A stretch of DNA of 64,000 bases from Ruminiclostridium cellobioparum DSM 1351 = ATCC 15832 (lineage in GTDB: Bacteria; Bacillota; Clostridia; Acetivibrionales; DSM-1351): NCBI RefSeq assembly GCF_000621505.1, contig NZ_JHYD01000002.1, positions 1 through 64,000 on the forward strand. Reading direction: 5' to 3'. A program made the translations under genes and the position numbers. Numbering within the stretch: position 1 is the stretch's first letter; each line of letters opens with the position of its first letter. Under the pieces are notes generated by a model. It made no database searches. It was not told where the DNA came from and saw only the letters and a list, made by a program, of their open reading frames with translations. Positions 8,432 to 17,781 of the stretch are shown in pieces.

Positions 8432-10516
8432 TTGAAAAAAACAGTATTATTTTTATTAGTTTTTACTATTTTGTTGGTACAATTACCAATGGCAGCTACT
8501 GCCGAAACAACAACAGACACTAAGACGGCGAAGGTTTCGCATGACGGATTTGTGGACATTACATTAACGACTGATGATAAAAAATTCGTTGTTCATTCAC
8601 TTACAAAAAGTTTCAGCGTAGCTCCTTATATTAATCAGGGTCAGCTTTTTGTCCAAATTGATCAAATATTGCCATGGATTGGGTATAAGGTTAATTTTGA
8701 TAATAAGACCGGATTAATGACTGCATCAAATGGTGCAAGTAACTTATCATTAAAGGATAAAAGTCTGCAATATAAGATAAACGGAAAAGAATTTAAGTTT
8801 ACAAAAGCACCGAAAATAGTATCAAACAAACTTACTGTTCCGGTAAGTGATGTGTTTAAGTCTCTGGGGTATGAAGTAACATATAACTCCAAGACTAAAA
8901 CAACAAAAATACTAAAAAGTACCGATATTGGAATAGGAGGTTTTACTTTTTTTAACAAGCAAATAAATTTACCCAACTTTTTCACGGTTGACAAGAAAGG
9001 CATATACAGTGATATGCTCAGCAATACTGAAATAAAGGATATATACAGTCAGGAGGGCGCAATCATTTTATATGTCTATGACCAGGCCCTTAGACAAAAC
9101 AAGCTTGTTAAACGTGAAAACGGTAAATTTGTTGATCTAAAGCAGAATTTTGACATTGTTGATACATATATATTCGGCGAATGCAGAGTTTTTTACGGTT
9201 ATGATAACAGTGATAAGAAATATAAGCTTTACAGATTTACCGGGAACAATTTGTCTTTGGTAGTGGGGGACTGTTACAGTTCGGTTCAGGTGAACTTTAA
9301 GGATAGTATAATACTAAATAAATATGACAGCAATAGAAACTATACTATTGTGAAAATTGACCCCAAATGGAATGTACGCCAGCTATATACAAATATGACC
9401 ATGACAGAGTATTGCATCACTGATGACTGGCTGTATATGAAAACCCGGCCGCAGGAGGGTACAAAACAATATCTGCTGGTTTCAAACGGGGCTTCGGTTA
9501 TGATGGTGACATGCACCGACAGTAATGCAAAAGACCTATACAGTATTGATTTTGATGATGTCAGGGTGTGCGGCGGAAAAGTCTATGCCATTCTTCAGGA
9601 CGACAAAAAGGTTAGGAAGCTTTATCAGCTCGATGTTGACAAGGCTAAGAAGATGCCGGCGGATCCGTACGGCTTGAATGTGGAAGTCATGGAATCATAT
9701 AATGGAAAGATCTATATTTTTGGAACAGACTCCAGCAAACAAAAGTTAAACCGCATAGTTGAGTATACTCCCGGAGGGAACTATTCAACAGTTAATTACG
9801 GTAAATTATCCGGCAAAAACGTGAAAATTGCAAAAACAATGGTGATAAACAACACGATGATATTGCTGGGTAAACAGGCTGTGGGCGTGGAAGCTCCGAA
9901 GGAGGAAGTTCTGTATACCTTTAAAACAGGAACGTGGAATTACGCACTTGACGTTAAAAGCATAGATTCCTATATAGTAACCGAAAAGGGAGTCTACCTG
10001 AAAGTTAAAGATTTTGACAGGGCGTCGGTGAAGTCTACAACGAGAAATTCTGTATTATTTATAAATAATTCAGGAAGCATCAGCAATGCGGCAATAGATT
10101 TTAATATTACAAACCAGTCAGTTGTGGGTGATTCGCTGATATTTGCAGGAGCCAACAATATTACAAACCGGTATGACATAAGCAGCCATGATTCAAAGTA
10201 CAGGGAACTTGTCACAGGTATTACGGTAAAGTATTGGAATCTTGTTTCAGATCAGGTATTTGCAGGAGGACTGCAGGATAAAATACAAACTTTATATAGT
10301 TTGACTCCAAAAGCATCCAAACTTGTTAAAAAGGACTTCGAGGTAAAATCAGTTCTGGCTACCAAGGTTCCGCATATCTATCTGATTTACGGCATCGAAG
10401 GTGACAAGACATCAATCTACAGCGGCAGTAAAGTTCTTTACTCATATAATATGCAGACAAATACTTTTGTATTGTTAACTGCCGGAAAAGATATCGAGAA
10501 GATAATTTCTTATTAA
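8432..10516 (+). CDS. Secreted protein with copper-amine-oxidase-like N-terminal (stalk) domain
   Basis: This 694-residue protein starts with a signal peptide (about 1-25). Residues 50-155 resemble the Cu_amine_oxidN1 'stalk' domain of clostridial cell-surface proteins, with two VPVSDVFKSLGYEVTYN-type segments. The name is historical and does not imply an oxidase. The rest (about 170-694) is rich in short beta-strand-like stretches with repeated Tyr-containing patterns such as NGKIYIFG and GGKVYAI, which suggests a beta-propeller. No catalytic motif was recognised. The TTG start follows the site GGGGGT at 8419-8424. It is monocistronic by spacing and sits between the chitinase and pilus loci. 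The function is unknown; a surface-exposed or secreted role is likely. Confidence 0.75.
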   Translation: MKKTVLFLLVFTILLVQLPMAATAETTTDTKTAKVSHDGFVDITLTTDDKKFVVHSLTKSFSVAPYINQGQLFVQIDQILPWIGYKVNFDNKTGLMTASNGASNLSLKDKSLQYKINGKEFKFTKAPKIVSNKLTVPVSDVFKSLGYEVTYNSKTKTTKILKSTDIGIGGFTFFNKQINLPNFFTVDKKGIYSDMLSNTEIKDIYSQEGAIILYVYDQALRQNKLVKRENGKFVDLKQNFDIVDTYIFGECRVFYGYDNSDKKYKLYRFTGNNLSLVVGDCYSSVQVNFKDSIILNKYDSNRNYTIVKIDPKWNVRQLYTNMTMTEYCITDDWLYMKTRPQEGTKQYLLVSNGASVMMVTCTDSNAKDLYSIDFDDVRVCGGKVYAILQDDKKVRKLYQLDVDKAKKMPADPYGLNVEVMESYNGKIYIFGTDSSKQKLNRIVEYTPGGNYSTVNYGKLSGKNVKIAKTMVINNTMILLGKQAVGVEAPKEEVLYTFKTGTWNYALDVKSIDSYIVTEKGVYLKVKDFDRASVKSTTRNSVLFINNSGSISNAAIDFNITNQSVVGDSLIFAGANNITNRYDISSHDSKYRELVTGITVKYWNLVSDQVFAGGLQDKIQTLYSLTPKASKLVKKDFEVKSVLATKVPHIYLIYGIEGDKTSIYSGSKVLYSYNMQTNTFVLLTAGKDIEKIISY

Positions 10517-10611
10517 AAAGGCGTGCTGCAAAACTAACAGAATTTATTATACATGTAAAAATTTTATTGTGTACCTTTACCGATTTTAATAAATGGGTTG
10601 ACGACAAAGTG

Positions 10612-10750
10612 TATGCCTGAAGTTTGTAAGGCTCATCACAAGTATTTTTGCTGATGCAGAACACTCAGCACCCTGTTTCAGGGCGAGGTTTCAAACCGGT
10701 CAATGTAACAGCAAAAACACTTGTGTATATCCTGCAATTTCAGGCATGTA
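10612..10750. repeat. Imperfect palindrome upstream of pilB
   Basis: ATGCCTGAA...CACAAGTATTTTTGCTG on the left (from 10613 to about 10653) pairs with CAGCAAAAACACTTGTG...TTCAGGCAT on the right (10709-10747), with mismatches. The loop holds two further hairpins: CCCTG/CAGGG near 10671-10683 and GGTTTCAAACC near 10687-10697. It is unlike the other palindromic repeats in sequence. Confidence 0.6.
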
Positions 10751-10931
10751 CTATTAATAGTACTTGTAATCTTATGAAGGGGTATTTAGTCCTATGACTA
10801 TTAGCTAATTATTTTTAGGACCACTTATTGTCATAAGTTAAAATAATTCCAAAATAATATCTAAAAGTATACATTTTACATAAATCTTAGGAGGGTAATT
10901 AGCATATTCTGTCAAAAGTTACTAAATTATG

Positions 10932-10960
10932 TTGATTAGTTAAAAATATTATGTTAATAT
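10932..10960 (+). promoter_or_regulatory. Candidate promoter of the pilus operon
   Basis: TTGATT (10932-10937), a 17-base spacer and TAATAT (10955-10960). It lies about 147 bases before pilB. The -10 box is imperfect and the region is generally A+T-rich, so this is tentative. Confidence 0.4.
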
Positions 10961-11106
10961 ATAATTACCATACGATACATAAAATTACATATAAAGAAAA
11001 TCAATTAAAAAATATAAAAATACGACATAAATTACTATTAAATTGTGACCATGGAACCATATACAAAATATGGTATTATATAGAATAATATATATGAGGT
11101 GAAATT

Positions 11107-13437
11107 ATGGCAGGAATAGCAGAAAAAGGTATTGAAGATATACTTCTTGAAGAAGGCCTGATAAATATGGCTCAATTGAAGGAGGCTTGGAGTCTTAATA
11201 TTACATTAAACAAGCCTATTCTCGATATTTTAATTGAACATGGTGCAATAAATGAGAAACAAGCTATGTCCGTCAAGGCCAAAAGTATGAATATCGAACT
11301 TGTGGATTTGGAAAATTTTGAGTTCGAAGATATGAATATACCTAAAATAATTCCGGAAGCTGTGGCCAGAAAACATTGCGCCATACCTTACAAATTAGAT
11401 CAGAACAATGTTTATATAGCAATGAAAGATCCGTCGGACCTGTTTGCTCTTGATGACTTGACCCTTTCCACAAAGTATCAGATCAATCCGGTATTCGGCA
11501 GTGAAAAAGAAATTGAAATGCTTATTGAAAAAGCATTTAAAAAGGAGAATACAAAAGCAAAACATGACAGAAATGCGAAAATATGTCTGAGCGAAGAGGA
11601 CATTGCCAATCTGGATAAGGACAAAATACGCAAGGTATTGGAAGCCCAGAATCAAAACAATTCGCCTATTTTCAAAAGCCAGTTGGGAGTCCTTTTGGTA
11701 AACAGCGGAATCCTCGCCGAAGAAAAGCTGGAGGAAGCTTTGAAAATTCAGTCTGAAAGAGGCGGTAAAATAGGTGAAATACTGGTTAGTGAGAATTTTA
11801 TAAAAGAGGACGTACTATATAAGTTTCTGGAAGTTCAGATGAATACCACTTATGTAGATTTAAGAGAAATTGATATTCCGGACGGGGTAATAAATTTAGT
11901 CAAGGATAGTCTGGCAAGGAGATACAATTTGATTCCCGTTGAAGCGGATGGGGATATTCTAAAAGTTGCAATGGCAGACCCCTTGGATGTATTTGCTCTG
12001 GATGACTTGAGACTGTCGACAGGTCTGGAAATTGTATCACTGTTGGCAAAGGAAGAGCTAATAGCAGAAAAGATAGAAAAACATTATGGAAAAGCAGTTC
12101 AGCCCAAGCCGGCAGTAATAACTTCCGAGCCCATTCAAAATACTGCGCCCGATAGTAACAGCTTCACTTTCAATGGTGATCTGGATGAGGAAATGAAGAA
12201 AATAAATGAAGAAATCGCAGTTGAGATTCAATCTGTTCAGCAGGATGAGGATCTGAATGATATAAGCGATGTTTCAAATGCCCCCATAGTTAAAATGGTT
12301 AATATAATCTTTCAAAAGGCTGTTACTCAGAGAGCCAGTGATATACATATTGAGCCTTATGAAGACTGCATAATTGTCCGTTATAGGGTTGACGGACAGT
12401 TATTGGAAATAATGCGCCATGATAAAAAAATATTATCGTCGATGGTTGCGAGAATAAAAATAATAAGTGCGTTGAATATAGCCGAAAAGAGGATACCGCA
12501 GGATGGAAGAATAACCGTAACCATCAATAAAAAGAATTATGACATGCGTGTATCGATTCTTCCGACCGTGCATGGCGAAAAGGTTGTTATCAGAATTGCA
12601 GACAAGGAAGCATTCAATGTTTCAAAAAAAGACCTGGGACTCTTTGAGGACGATTTGGAGAAATTTAACGATATCATGGACAACCCTCACGGGATCGTAC
12701 TGGTTACTGGTCCTACAGGAAGCGGTAAATCCACAACCCTGTACACTGCACTCAGGGAGTTAAGCAAGCCGAATGTAAACATTCTCACAGTCGAAGATCC
12801 TGTTGAGTCTACCATCAGAGGCATAAACCAGGTGCAGGTAAATTCAAAGGCCGGACTTTCCTTTAGTTCGGCATTGAGAGCATTCTTGAGACAGGATCCG
12901 GACATAATCATGGTAGGAGAGATTCGCGATGGTGAAACTGCTGAAATTGCAACCAGAGCTGCTATTACAGGACATCTTGTTTTAAGTACCCTGCATACAA
13001 ATGATGCGGCAAGTTCAATTACAAGAATAATAGATATGGGTATAGAGCCGTTTATCATTTCGTCTTCCGTTGTCGGAGTTATTGCTCAAAGACTTGTGAG
13101 GCGTTTATGCCCCGAATGCAAATCCGAACACACTCTTGATGAAAATGAAAAGCTCTTGCTGAAACTGGATCCGGAGGAGGATGTAAAAATCTATGAGCCT
13201 AAGGGCTGCACTGCTTGCAATGATTCAGGTTATAGAGGACGAATAGCGATTTATGAGATCATGAAAATTACCAGAAAGCACAGGGAGATGATAGCTAAAA
13301 ATGTAACCTCCGACGAATTGAAAGAGCTTTCCATAAGCCTGGGGATGCATACTTTGAGAGACAGCTGTATAAGGCTGGTTAAGGAAGGCACAACCTCCCT
13401 GGATGAAATGTTACGAGTTACTTACAGCAAGGATTAA
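11107..13437 (+). CDS. pilB: Type IV pilus assembly ATPase PilB
   Basis: This 776-residue AAA-type secretion ATPase powers pilin polymerisation at the inner face of the membrane. The N-terminal third has two tandem MshEN-type modules (about 1-145 and 195-340), each ending in VAMADPLDVFALDDL-like text. The second has the LG..LV..G.L....L..AL..Q pattern twice. MshEN domains bind cyclic-di-GMP in several relatives. The core has Walker A GPTGSGKST at 535-543, an Asp box (TVEDPVE), Walker B (IIMVGEIRDGET) and a His box (LSTLHTNDAA). Two CxxC pairs (CPEC and CTAC) near residues 671-705 form the usual zinc site. It is the first gene of the pilus cluster, and pilT follows 36 bases later. Identity is secure; ligand binding is inference. 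Confidence 0.95.
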   Translation: MAGIAEKGIEDILLEEGLINMAQLKEAWSLNITLNKPILDILIEHGAINEKQAMSVKAKSMNIELVDLENFEFEDMNIPKIIPEAVARKHCAIPYKLDQNNVYIAMKDPSDLFALDDLTLSTKYQINPVFGSEKEIEMLIEKAFKKENTKAKHDRNAKICLSEEDIANLDKDKIRKVLEAQNQNNSPIFKSQLGVLLVNSGILAEEKLEEALKIQSERGGKIGEILVSENFIKEDVLYKFLEVQMNTTYVDLREIDIPDGVINLVKDSLARRYNLIPVEADGDILKVAMADPLDVFALDDLRLSTGLEIVSLLAKEELIAEKIEKHYGKAVQPKPAVITSEPIQNTAPDSNSFTFNGDLDEEMKKINEEIAVEIQSVQQDEDLNDISDVSNAPIVKMVNIIFQKAVTQRASDIHIEPYEDCIIVRYRVDGQLLEIMRHDKKILSSMVARIKIISALNIAEKRIPQDGRITVTINKKNYDMRVSILPTVHGEKVVIRIADKEAFNVSKKDLGLFEDDLEKFNDIMDNPHGIVLVTGPTGSGKSTTLYTALRELSKPNVNILTVEDPVESTIRGINQVQVNSKAGLSFSSALRAFLRQDPDIIMVGEIRDGETAEIATRAAITGHLVLSTLHTNDAASSITRIIDMGIEPFIISSSVVGVIAQRLVRRLCPECKSEHTLDENEKLLLKLDPEEDVKIYEPKGCTACNDSGYRGRIAIYEIMKITRKHREMIAKNVTSDELKELSISLGMHTLRDSCIRLVKEGTTSLDEMLRVTYSKD

Positions 13438-13473
13438 TATATTAATTGATAAATTTTTGTTAAGGTGATGTTT

Positions 13474-14529
13474 ATGGATTTGAATGAGATATTAAATGAA
13501 TGTTTTATAAGGAAAGCATCCGATGTACATATAACAACCGGAATACCGGTTGTATACAGGATTAACGGAGAACTGCTCTACAGAGACAATCGTAATCTTA
13601 CTGCAGACGATTGTGAAGATCTTGCAAGGCAGTGTGTAGGAGATAAGGCCTACAGTGTTTTTGTCAGTCACGGTGAAATGGATACCTCCTATGCGCTGTC
13701 CAGTACGGGAAGATTCAGGGTAAACCTGTTTAAACAGCGTGGTTCGGTGGCTATTGCCCTGCGTAGTATCGCATTTGAAATTCCCAGGATAGAGATGCTC
13801 GGACTTCCCCCGATAGTATACCAGTTTGCTGCAAAATATAGAGGGCTGGTATTGGTAACCGGTCCAACAGGAAGCGGTAAATCCACTTCCCTGGCAGCCA
13901 TGATAGATTACATAAATACAAACAGAAAGTGCCATATCCTCACAATTGAAGATCCTATCGAATATATGCACAGGCACAAAAAAAGTGTTGTCAACCAGAG
14001 AGAAATAGGCAACGATACGGTTTCGTATGCAAAAGCATTAAGAGCAGCGTTAAGAGAGGACCCTGATGTAATACTTATCGGAGAAATGCGTGACCTTGAG
14101 ACGATTTCCATAGCACTGACTGCAGCTGAAACAGGCCATCTGGTATTTTCCACGCTGCATACCATAGGTGCGGCAAAAACCATCGACAGAATTGTTGACG
14201 TATTCCCGCCCCATCAGCAGCCGCAGGTAAGGAATCAGCTGTCAACGGTTTTGCAGGGAATAATATCACAGCAGCTGATCATTAACAGTGACGGTCACGG
14301 GCGCTGCGTTGCAACAGAGGTTATGACATTAACTTCGGCAACATCAAATTTGATCAGGGAAGCCAAGACACCTCAGATAAACAGCTGTATATATAACGGT
14401 GCACAACATGGGATGCATTCAATGGACACCAGTCTGGCAAATCTATATAGAAGCGGGAAGATAAGTTATGAATCTGCGTGTCAATGTGCCATTGATGCAG
14501 ACAACTTAAAAAAGATATTAATAGTTTAA
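13474..14529 (+). CDS. pilT: Type IV pilus retraction ATPase PilT
   Basis: This 351-residue hexameric ATPase drives pilus disassembly and hence twitching motility. It has an N-terminal PAS-like region (KASDVHITTGIPVVYRINGEL), Walker A GPTGSGKS at 130-137, Walker B (VILIGEMRDLET) and the PilT His box (FSTLHTIGAAKTIDRIVD). The AIRNLIRE signature appears in altered form as SATSNLIREAKTPQI. Three in-frame starts are possible (GTG 13465, ATG 13468, ATG 13474). The last is used because AAGGTG at 13462-13467 then sits six bases upstream. Its presence implies that the pilus is dynamic. Confidence 0.94.
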   Translation: MDLNEILNECFIRKASDVHITTGIPVVYRINGELLYRDNRNLTADDCEDLARQCVGDKAYSVFVSHGEMDTSYALSSTGRFRVNLFKQRGSVAIALRSIAFEIPRIEMLGLPPIVYQFAAKYRGLVLVTGPTGSGKSTSLAAMIDYINTNRKCHILTIEDPIEYMHRHKKSVVNQREIGNDTVSYAKALRAALREDPDVILIGEMRDLETISIALTAAETGHLVFSTLHTIGAAKTIDRIVDVFPPHQQPQVRNQLSTVLQGIISQQLIINSDGHGRCVATEVMTLTSATSNLIREAKTPQINSCIYNGAQHGMHSMDTSLANLYRSGKISYESACQCAIDADNLKKILIV

Positions 14530-14572
14530 AAATAGCTTATTTTATTTGATAAATTCGTTAGGGGGGATTGCA

Positions 14573-15682
14573 GTGGCATTTTCGTTTTTTAATAATTACT
14601 TTTTAACAATCGACATAGGATTTAAATTAATTAAAGTTTTACAGGTACGTAAGAAGGAAGATGATGCTATTGAAGTTGTCAACTTCGGCATCGGAAACAC
14701 TCCCAAGGATTGCATCAAAAATGGTGCAATAAGGAACAAGGCCCGTGTTATAGAAGAAATAAAAAGGTTGATGCGGGAAAACAACATTACTGCCAAGGAG
14801 GCAAAAATAGTAATGTCGGGAACAAATATCATTACAAGAATAATAATGATTGACGATGTACCCGAAAATCAAGTCGAAAATAAAGTAATGACTGAAATCG
14901 AAAGTTTTATGCCCATAAACATGAAAGAGCACAGAGTGGATTTCAAAATACTTGATTATTTTTATGAGGGCGGTATAAAAAAACACAGAATATTTGTTAC
15001 GGCTGTTAAGCAAAGTATTATCAACAGCTATGTTGAAATATTGAACAGTCTCAATCTTAAGCCTGTCGCCGTAGATACTCCCGCCAACAGCATTGCAAAG
15101 CTGTTTAATAACGAAATATGGCTGAAGAAAACAGACGACAGAATAAGCGTCCAGCGCAATCAAAGGTTTGACACAGGTACAGTAGCGGTATTGGATTTCG
15201 GTTCCGAAACCACAATAGTTAATATTTTGAGAAACAAGGTCATTGAATTCAACAGAGTAATTCTCATAGGCAGCAGCAATATTGACAAGGCAATTTTTGA
15301 TAACATTATAATTGATAAATTGAAGGCCGATTTTGCCGAAATGTATAAAAAGAAATACGGCATTATACTGAACCGCGATTATAATAACGATTTGGAGTGG
15401 AATTGCAGTGAGATCACAAAAGGTGTTGTAAATGAAATAATCAAAAATATCAATACCTGTTTTGACTTTTACACAACCAGATGCGGAGGTGACAAGGTAA
15501 CCAAAATACTTATTACCGGAGGAGGATCGCAGCTTATACATCTCAATGAGTATCTGGAGAGTATTTTCAAGGTGCCCTGCTACCTGATAAACTCTGTTGA
15601 TATTCCAGGTGTTGAGTTTGCTGTGAACCTGGATGTAAACAGGATAAATTACCTGACAAATGCACTTGGCATAGCGTTATAA
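14573..15682 (+). CDS. pilM: Type IV pilus assembly protein PilM
   Basis: This 369-residue, cytoplasmic, actin-fold (FtsA-like) protein links the assembly ATPases to the PilN/PilO membrane platform. FLTIDIGFKLIKVLQV near the N terminus is the phosphate-1 motif. VAVLDFGSETTIVNIL (about residues 204-219) is phosphate-2, and KILITGGGSQL near the C terminus is the adenosine motif. The GTG at 14573 is chosen because GGGGGGATT at 14561 lies just upstream. The open frame extends to 14546 without a ribosome site. Confidence 0.88.
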   Translation: MAFSFFNNYFLTIDIGFKLIKVLQVRKKEDDAIEVVNFGIGNTPKDCIKNGAIRNKARVIEEIKRLMRENNITAKEAKIVMSGTNIITRIIMIDDVPENQVENKVMTEIESFMPINMKEHRVDFKILDYFYEGGIKKHRIFVTAVKQSIINSYVEILNSLNLKPVAVDTPANSIAKLFNNEIWLKKTDDRISVQRNQRFDTGTVAVLDFGSETTIVNILRNKVIEFNRVILIGSSNIDKAIFDNIIIDKLKADFAEMYKKKYGIILNRDYNNDLEWNCSEITKGVVNEIIKNINTCFDFYTTRCGGDKVTKILITGGGSQLIHLNEYLESIFKVPCYLINSVDIPGVEFAVNLDVNRINYLTNALGIAL

Positions 15683-15738
15683 CCGAAGTCCGAATCCGGT
15701 CCTGCATAATAGAACTAATTCTGTCAAAGGAGGAAGAT

Positions 15739-16953
15739 ATGCCTACATATGAATTTAAGGCAAAAAATTCGGAAAGCAAGATCATTGAAGGAAGAAGCAA
15801 ATTCAAAAACAAGGAAAGCCTGACCGAGCAGTTGGAGCTTAAAGGGTACACCCTGGTAGAAGCCAAGGAACTGAACGCATTTACAGACATATCGCAGATA
15901 TCGATTTTTAAGGCCAAGGTAAAGGTAAAGGATCTGGCCGTATTTTGCAGGCAGTTTGCCATAATACTCGAAGCAGGTGTTCCCATAGCGACGGCACTGG
16001 ATGTGTTAAGGGAACAAACCGCAAACCCTACCTTAAGGGAATGTATCTCTGATATATATGAGGATATACAAAAAGGAACAGCACTGTCGGTATCCATGAA
16101 AAAACATGATGACCTTTTCCCGGAAGTACTGATTTACATGGTTGAGGCCGGTGAACTCAGCGGTATGCTGGATAAAACCTTTTCCAGGATGGCCGAGCAT
16201 TTTGAGAAGGAAAACAGACTGCACCAGAAGATAAAAAGCGCCATGACCTATCCTGTTATAGTACTTATGGTTGCCGTAGGAGTAATATTTGTATTGATGG
16301 TAAAGGTGGTTCCGTCATTTTCCGGTATCTTAGGAGGGTTTGGAGTGGAGCTCCCTATATTTACAAAAGTACTAATCAGTATAAGTGAATTTTTTCAAAC
16401 CTTTTGGTGGGTGATTCTGGCAGTAATAATAGCAATGGTTATCGGTTTTGCACGGTTCAAAAAAACCACTCCCGGGCGACACTTTTTCGGCAGCCTTGCC
16501 ATAAAACTGCCGGTTATGAAACAGGTTACAAAGAATGTCATAACTGCCCGTTTTTCCAGAACGATGGGAACACTGATGGCATCAGGAGTACTTATAATCC
16601 AGTCGCTGGAAGTGGTCCAGAAGCTGCTTGGCAATATCATTATAGAAGAGAAAATAGATTTGGTCATAAATGATATCAAGCAGGGAAAGGGTTTATCCCA
16701 GCCCCTGACCGCAATGAAATATTTTCCGCCAATGATGGTTTCCATGATCCGTATAGGCGAAGAATCAGGAAATCTGGACTATTCCCTTGACAAGGCCGCC
16801 GATTTTTACGACGAAGAGGTTGAAACCTCGGTCCAGCAGCTCACATCTCTAATTGAACCAATCATTGTAATATTTCTCGCAGTAATCGTTGCATTCGTTA
16901 TTTTAAGTATCCTCTATCCTATGATGAGTATCTATCAGACAATGTCGGCTTAA
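15739..16953 (+). CDS. pilC: Type IV pilus inner-membrane platform protein PilC
   Basis: This 404-residue polytopic GspF/PilC-family protein is the membrane platform on which pilins are added and removed. The N terminus (PTYEFKAKNSESKIIEG) is typical. Two homologous cytoplasmic T2SSF domains (about 70-195 and 270-395) each start with a FCRQFAIILEAGVPI-like or FSRTMGTLMASGVLI-like stretch. Membrane segments lie near 172-195, 222-243 and 375-398. AAAGGAGGAAG precedes the ATG. It follows pilM by 56 bases in the operon. Confidence 0.94.
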   Translation: MPTYEFKAKNSESKIIEGRSKFKNKESLTEQLELKGYTLVEAKELNAFTDISQISIFKAKVKVKDLAVFCRQFAIILEAGVPIATALDVLREQTANPTLRECISDIYEDIQKGTALSVSMKKHDDLFPEVLIYMVEAGELSGMLDKTFSRMAEHFEKENRLHQKIKSAMTYPVIVLMVAVGVIFVLMVKVVPSFSGILGGFGVELPIFTKVLISISEFFQTFWWVILAVIIAMVIGFARFKKTTPGRHFFGSLAIKLPVMKQVTKNVITARFSRTMGTLMASGVLIIQSLEVVQKLLGNIIIEEKIDLVINDIKQGKGLSQPLTAMKYFPPMMVSMIRIGEESGNLDYSLDKAADFYDEEVETSVQQLTSLIEPIIVIFLAVIVAFVILSILYPMMSIYQTMSA

Positions 16954-17071
16954 TGCCATCTCTTATATTTTTCTGCTAATGTTCAACTCAAAATTGTATA
17001 GAATGCGTTTAGTTAGTGCTAACCGCTTTTTATAATACCAAAAAACAAGCAATAGAAAGGAGTTTAACATT

Positions 17072-17635
17072 ATGAACAGCGTTGTATTATCAACATCACA
17101 GGAAATTAAAGGGGGTGAAAAATTGAAAAAGCTGAAAAACAATAAAGGTTTCTCACTGGTGGAACTTCTCATAGTTATAGCCATAATGGGCGTTCTGGCA
17201 GTTATAGCTTTCAATATGTTCGGAGGAGTTCTGACCAGCAGCAAGAAGAAGGCCGACGACCAGATGGCGCAGAACATATCAAAAAGCATACTTACATACT
17301 GTATTGATTCCAATGACTGGACACTGGCGGAAATTGAAGGTAATGGTGCAAATCCGATGGATTTTCTTATAAAACTTGGAGGACAAACAGATATTGACGG
17401 TAAATTATATGGCCCTTACATAACTTTGAAAAATCCCGATGAACCAACTGATGATGCTAATAAAACTGCTTTAGCTCCTCAATGGAATAAAAACGCCGGA
17501 GGAGACCATACCGGCTGGGAGATCACGGTTTACACGAAATTACAGAATGTAAAATGCGTACCTTCAACAGAAGATGCTGAATCGCTAACAGTTAAAGTAG
17601 ACGAGACTACTGGTGGAGCTGCCGAAGGAACCTGA
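17072..17635 (+). CDS. Type IV pilin, probable major subunit
   Basis: This is a class III signal-peptide protein. KKLKNNKG precedes the cleavage point G/F, and FSLVELLIVIAIMGVLAVIAF gives Glu5 and the hydrophobic assembly helix. The remaining globular part is about 120 residues. Two starts are plausible: ATG 17072 with GAAAGGAG nine bases upstream (187 residues, 26-residue leader) or TTG 17123 with GGGGG upstream (170 residues, 9-residue leader). The second gives a leader length more usual for pilins. It directly follows pilC and is followed by a very stable hairpin, which suggests it is the abundant subunit. Confidence 0.85.
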   Translation: MNSVVLSTSQEIKGGEKLKKLKNNKGFSLVELLIVIAIMGVLAVIAFNMFGGVLTSSKKKADDQMAQNISKSILTYCIDSNDWTLAEIEGNGANPMDFLIKLGGQTDIDGKLYGPYITLKNPDEPTDDANKTALAPQWNKNAGGDHTGWEITVYTKLQNVKCVPSTEDAESLTVKVDETTGGAAEGT

Positions 17636-17673
17636 GAATAAAGCCGGCAGCAATCGATAACAATGCAACACAC

Positions 17674-17731
17674 TTATTCACCTATAGATTATGATGGCTG
17701 TCAAATGCATAAATAATCTATAGGTGAATAA
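17674..17731 (+). terminator. Perfect 19-bp hairpin after the pilin gene
   Basis: TTATTCACCTATAGATTAT (17674-17692) is perfectly complementary to 17713-17731 with a 20-base loop. No T-tract follows, so it may act as an mRNA 3' stabiliser or a processing signal rather than a full terminator. Confidence 0.6.
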
Positions 17732-17781
17732 AAGAACAAAGTAATATGGATCAGCCATTTTAATACGGGAGTTGATCGAAA

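Larger units (their letters stand above)
10517..11106. other. 590-base regulatory-looking gap before the pilus operon
   Basis: No coding frame is convincing here. The gap holds a long imperfect palindrome (10612-10750), a perfect 16-base palindrome GTACTATTAATAGTAC (10748-10763) that could be an operator, and a hairpin system in which CTTATGA (10771-10777) pairs with TCATAAG (10831-10837) and GTCCTA (10789-10794) pairs with TAGGAC (10816-10821). It ends in an A+T-rich promoter candidate. I looked for cyclic-di-GMP riboswitch signatures and did not find them. Confidence 0.5.

Noticed and set aside
10612-10840. Cyclic-di-GMP riboswitch before the pilus operon.
   Set aside because: I looked for the type I and type II conserved cores and found neither, although the position would suit one.
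14639-15541. 300-residue reverse-strand frame opposite pilM.
   Set aside because: It lies fully within a well-supported gene, has no ribosome site and its translation shows no domain.
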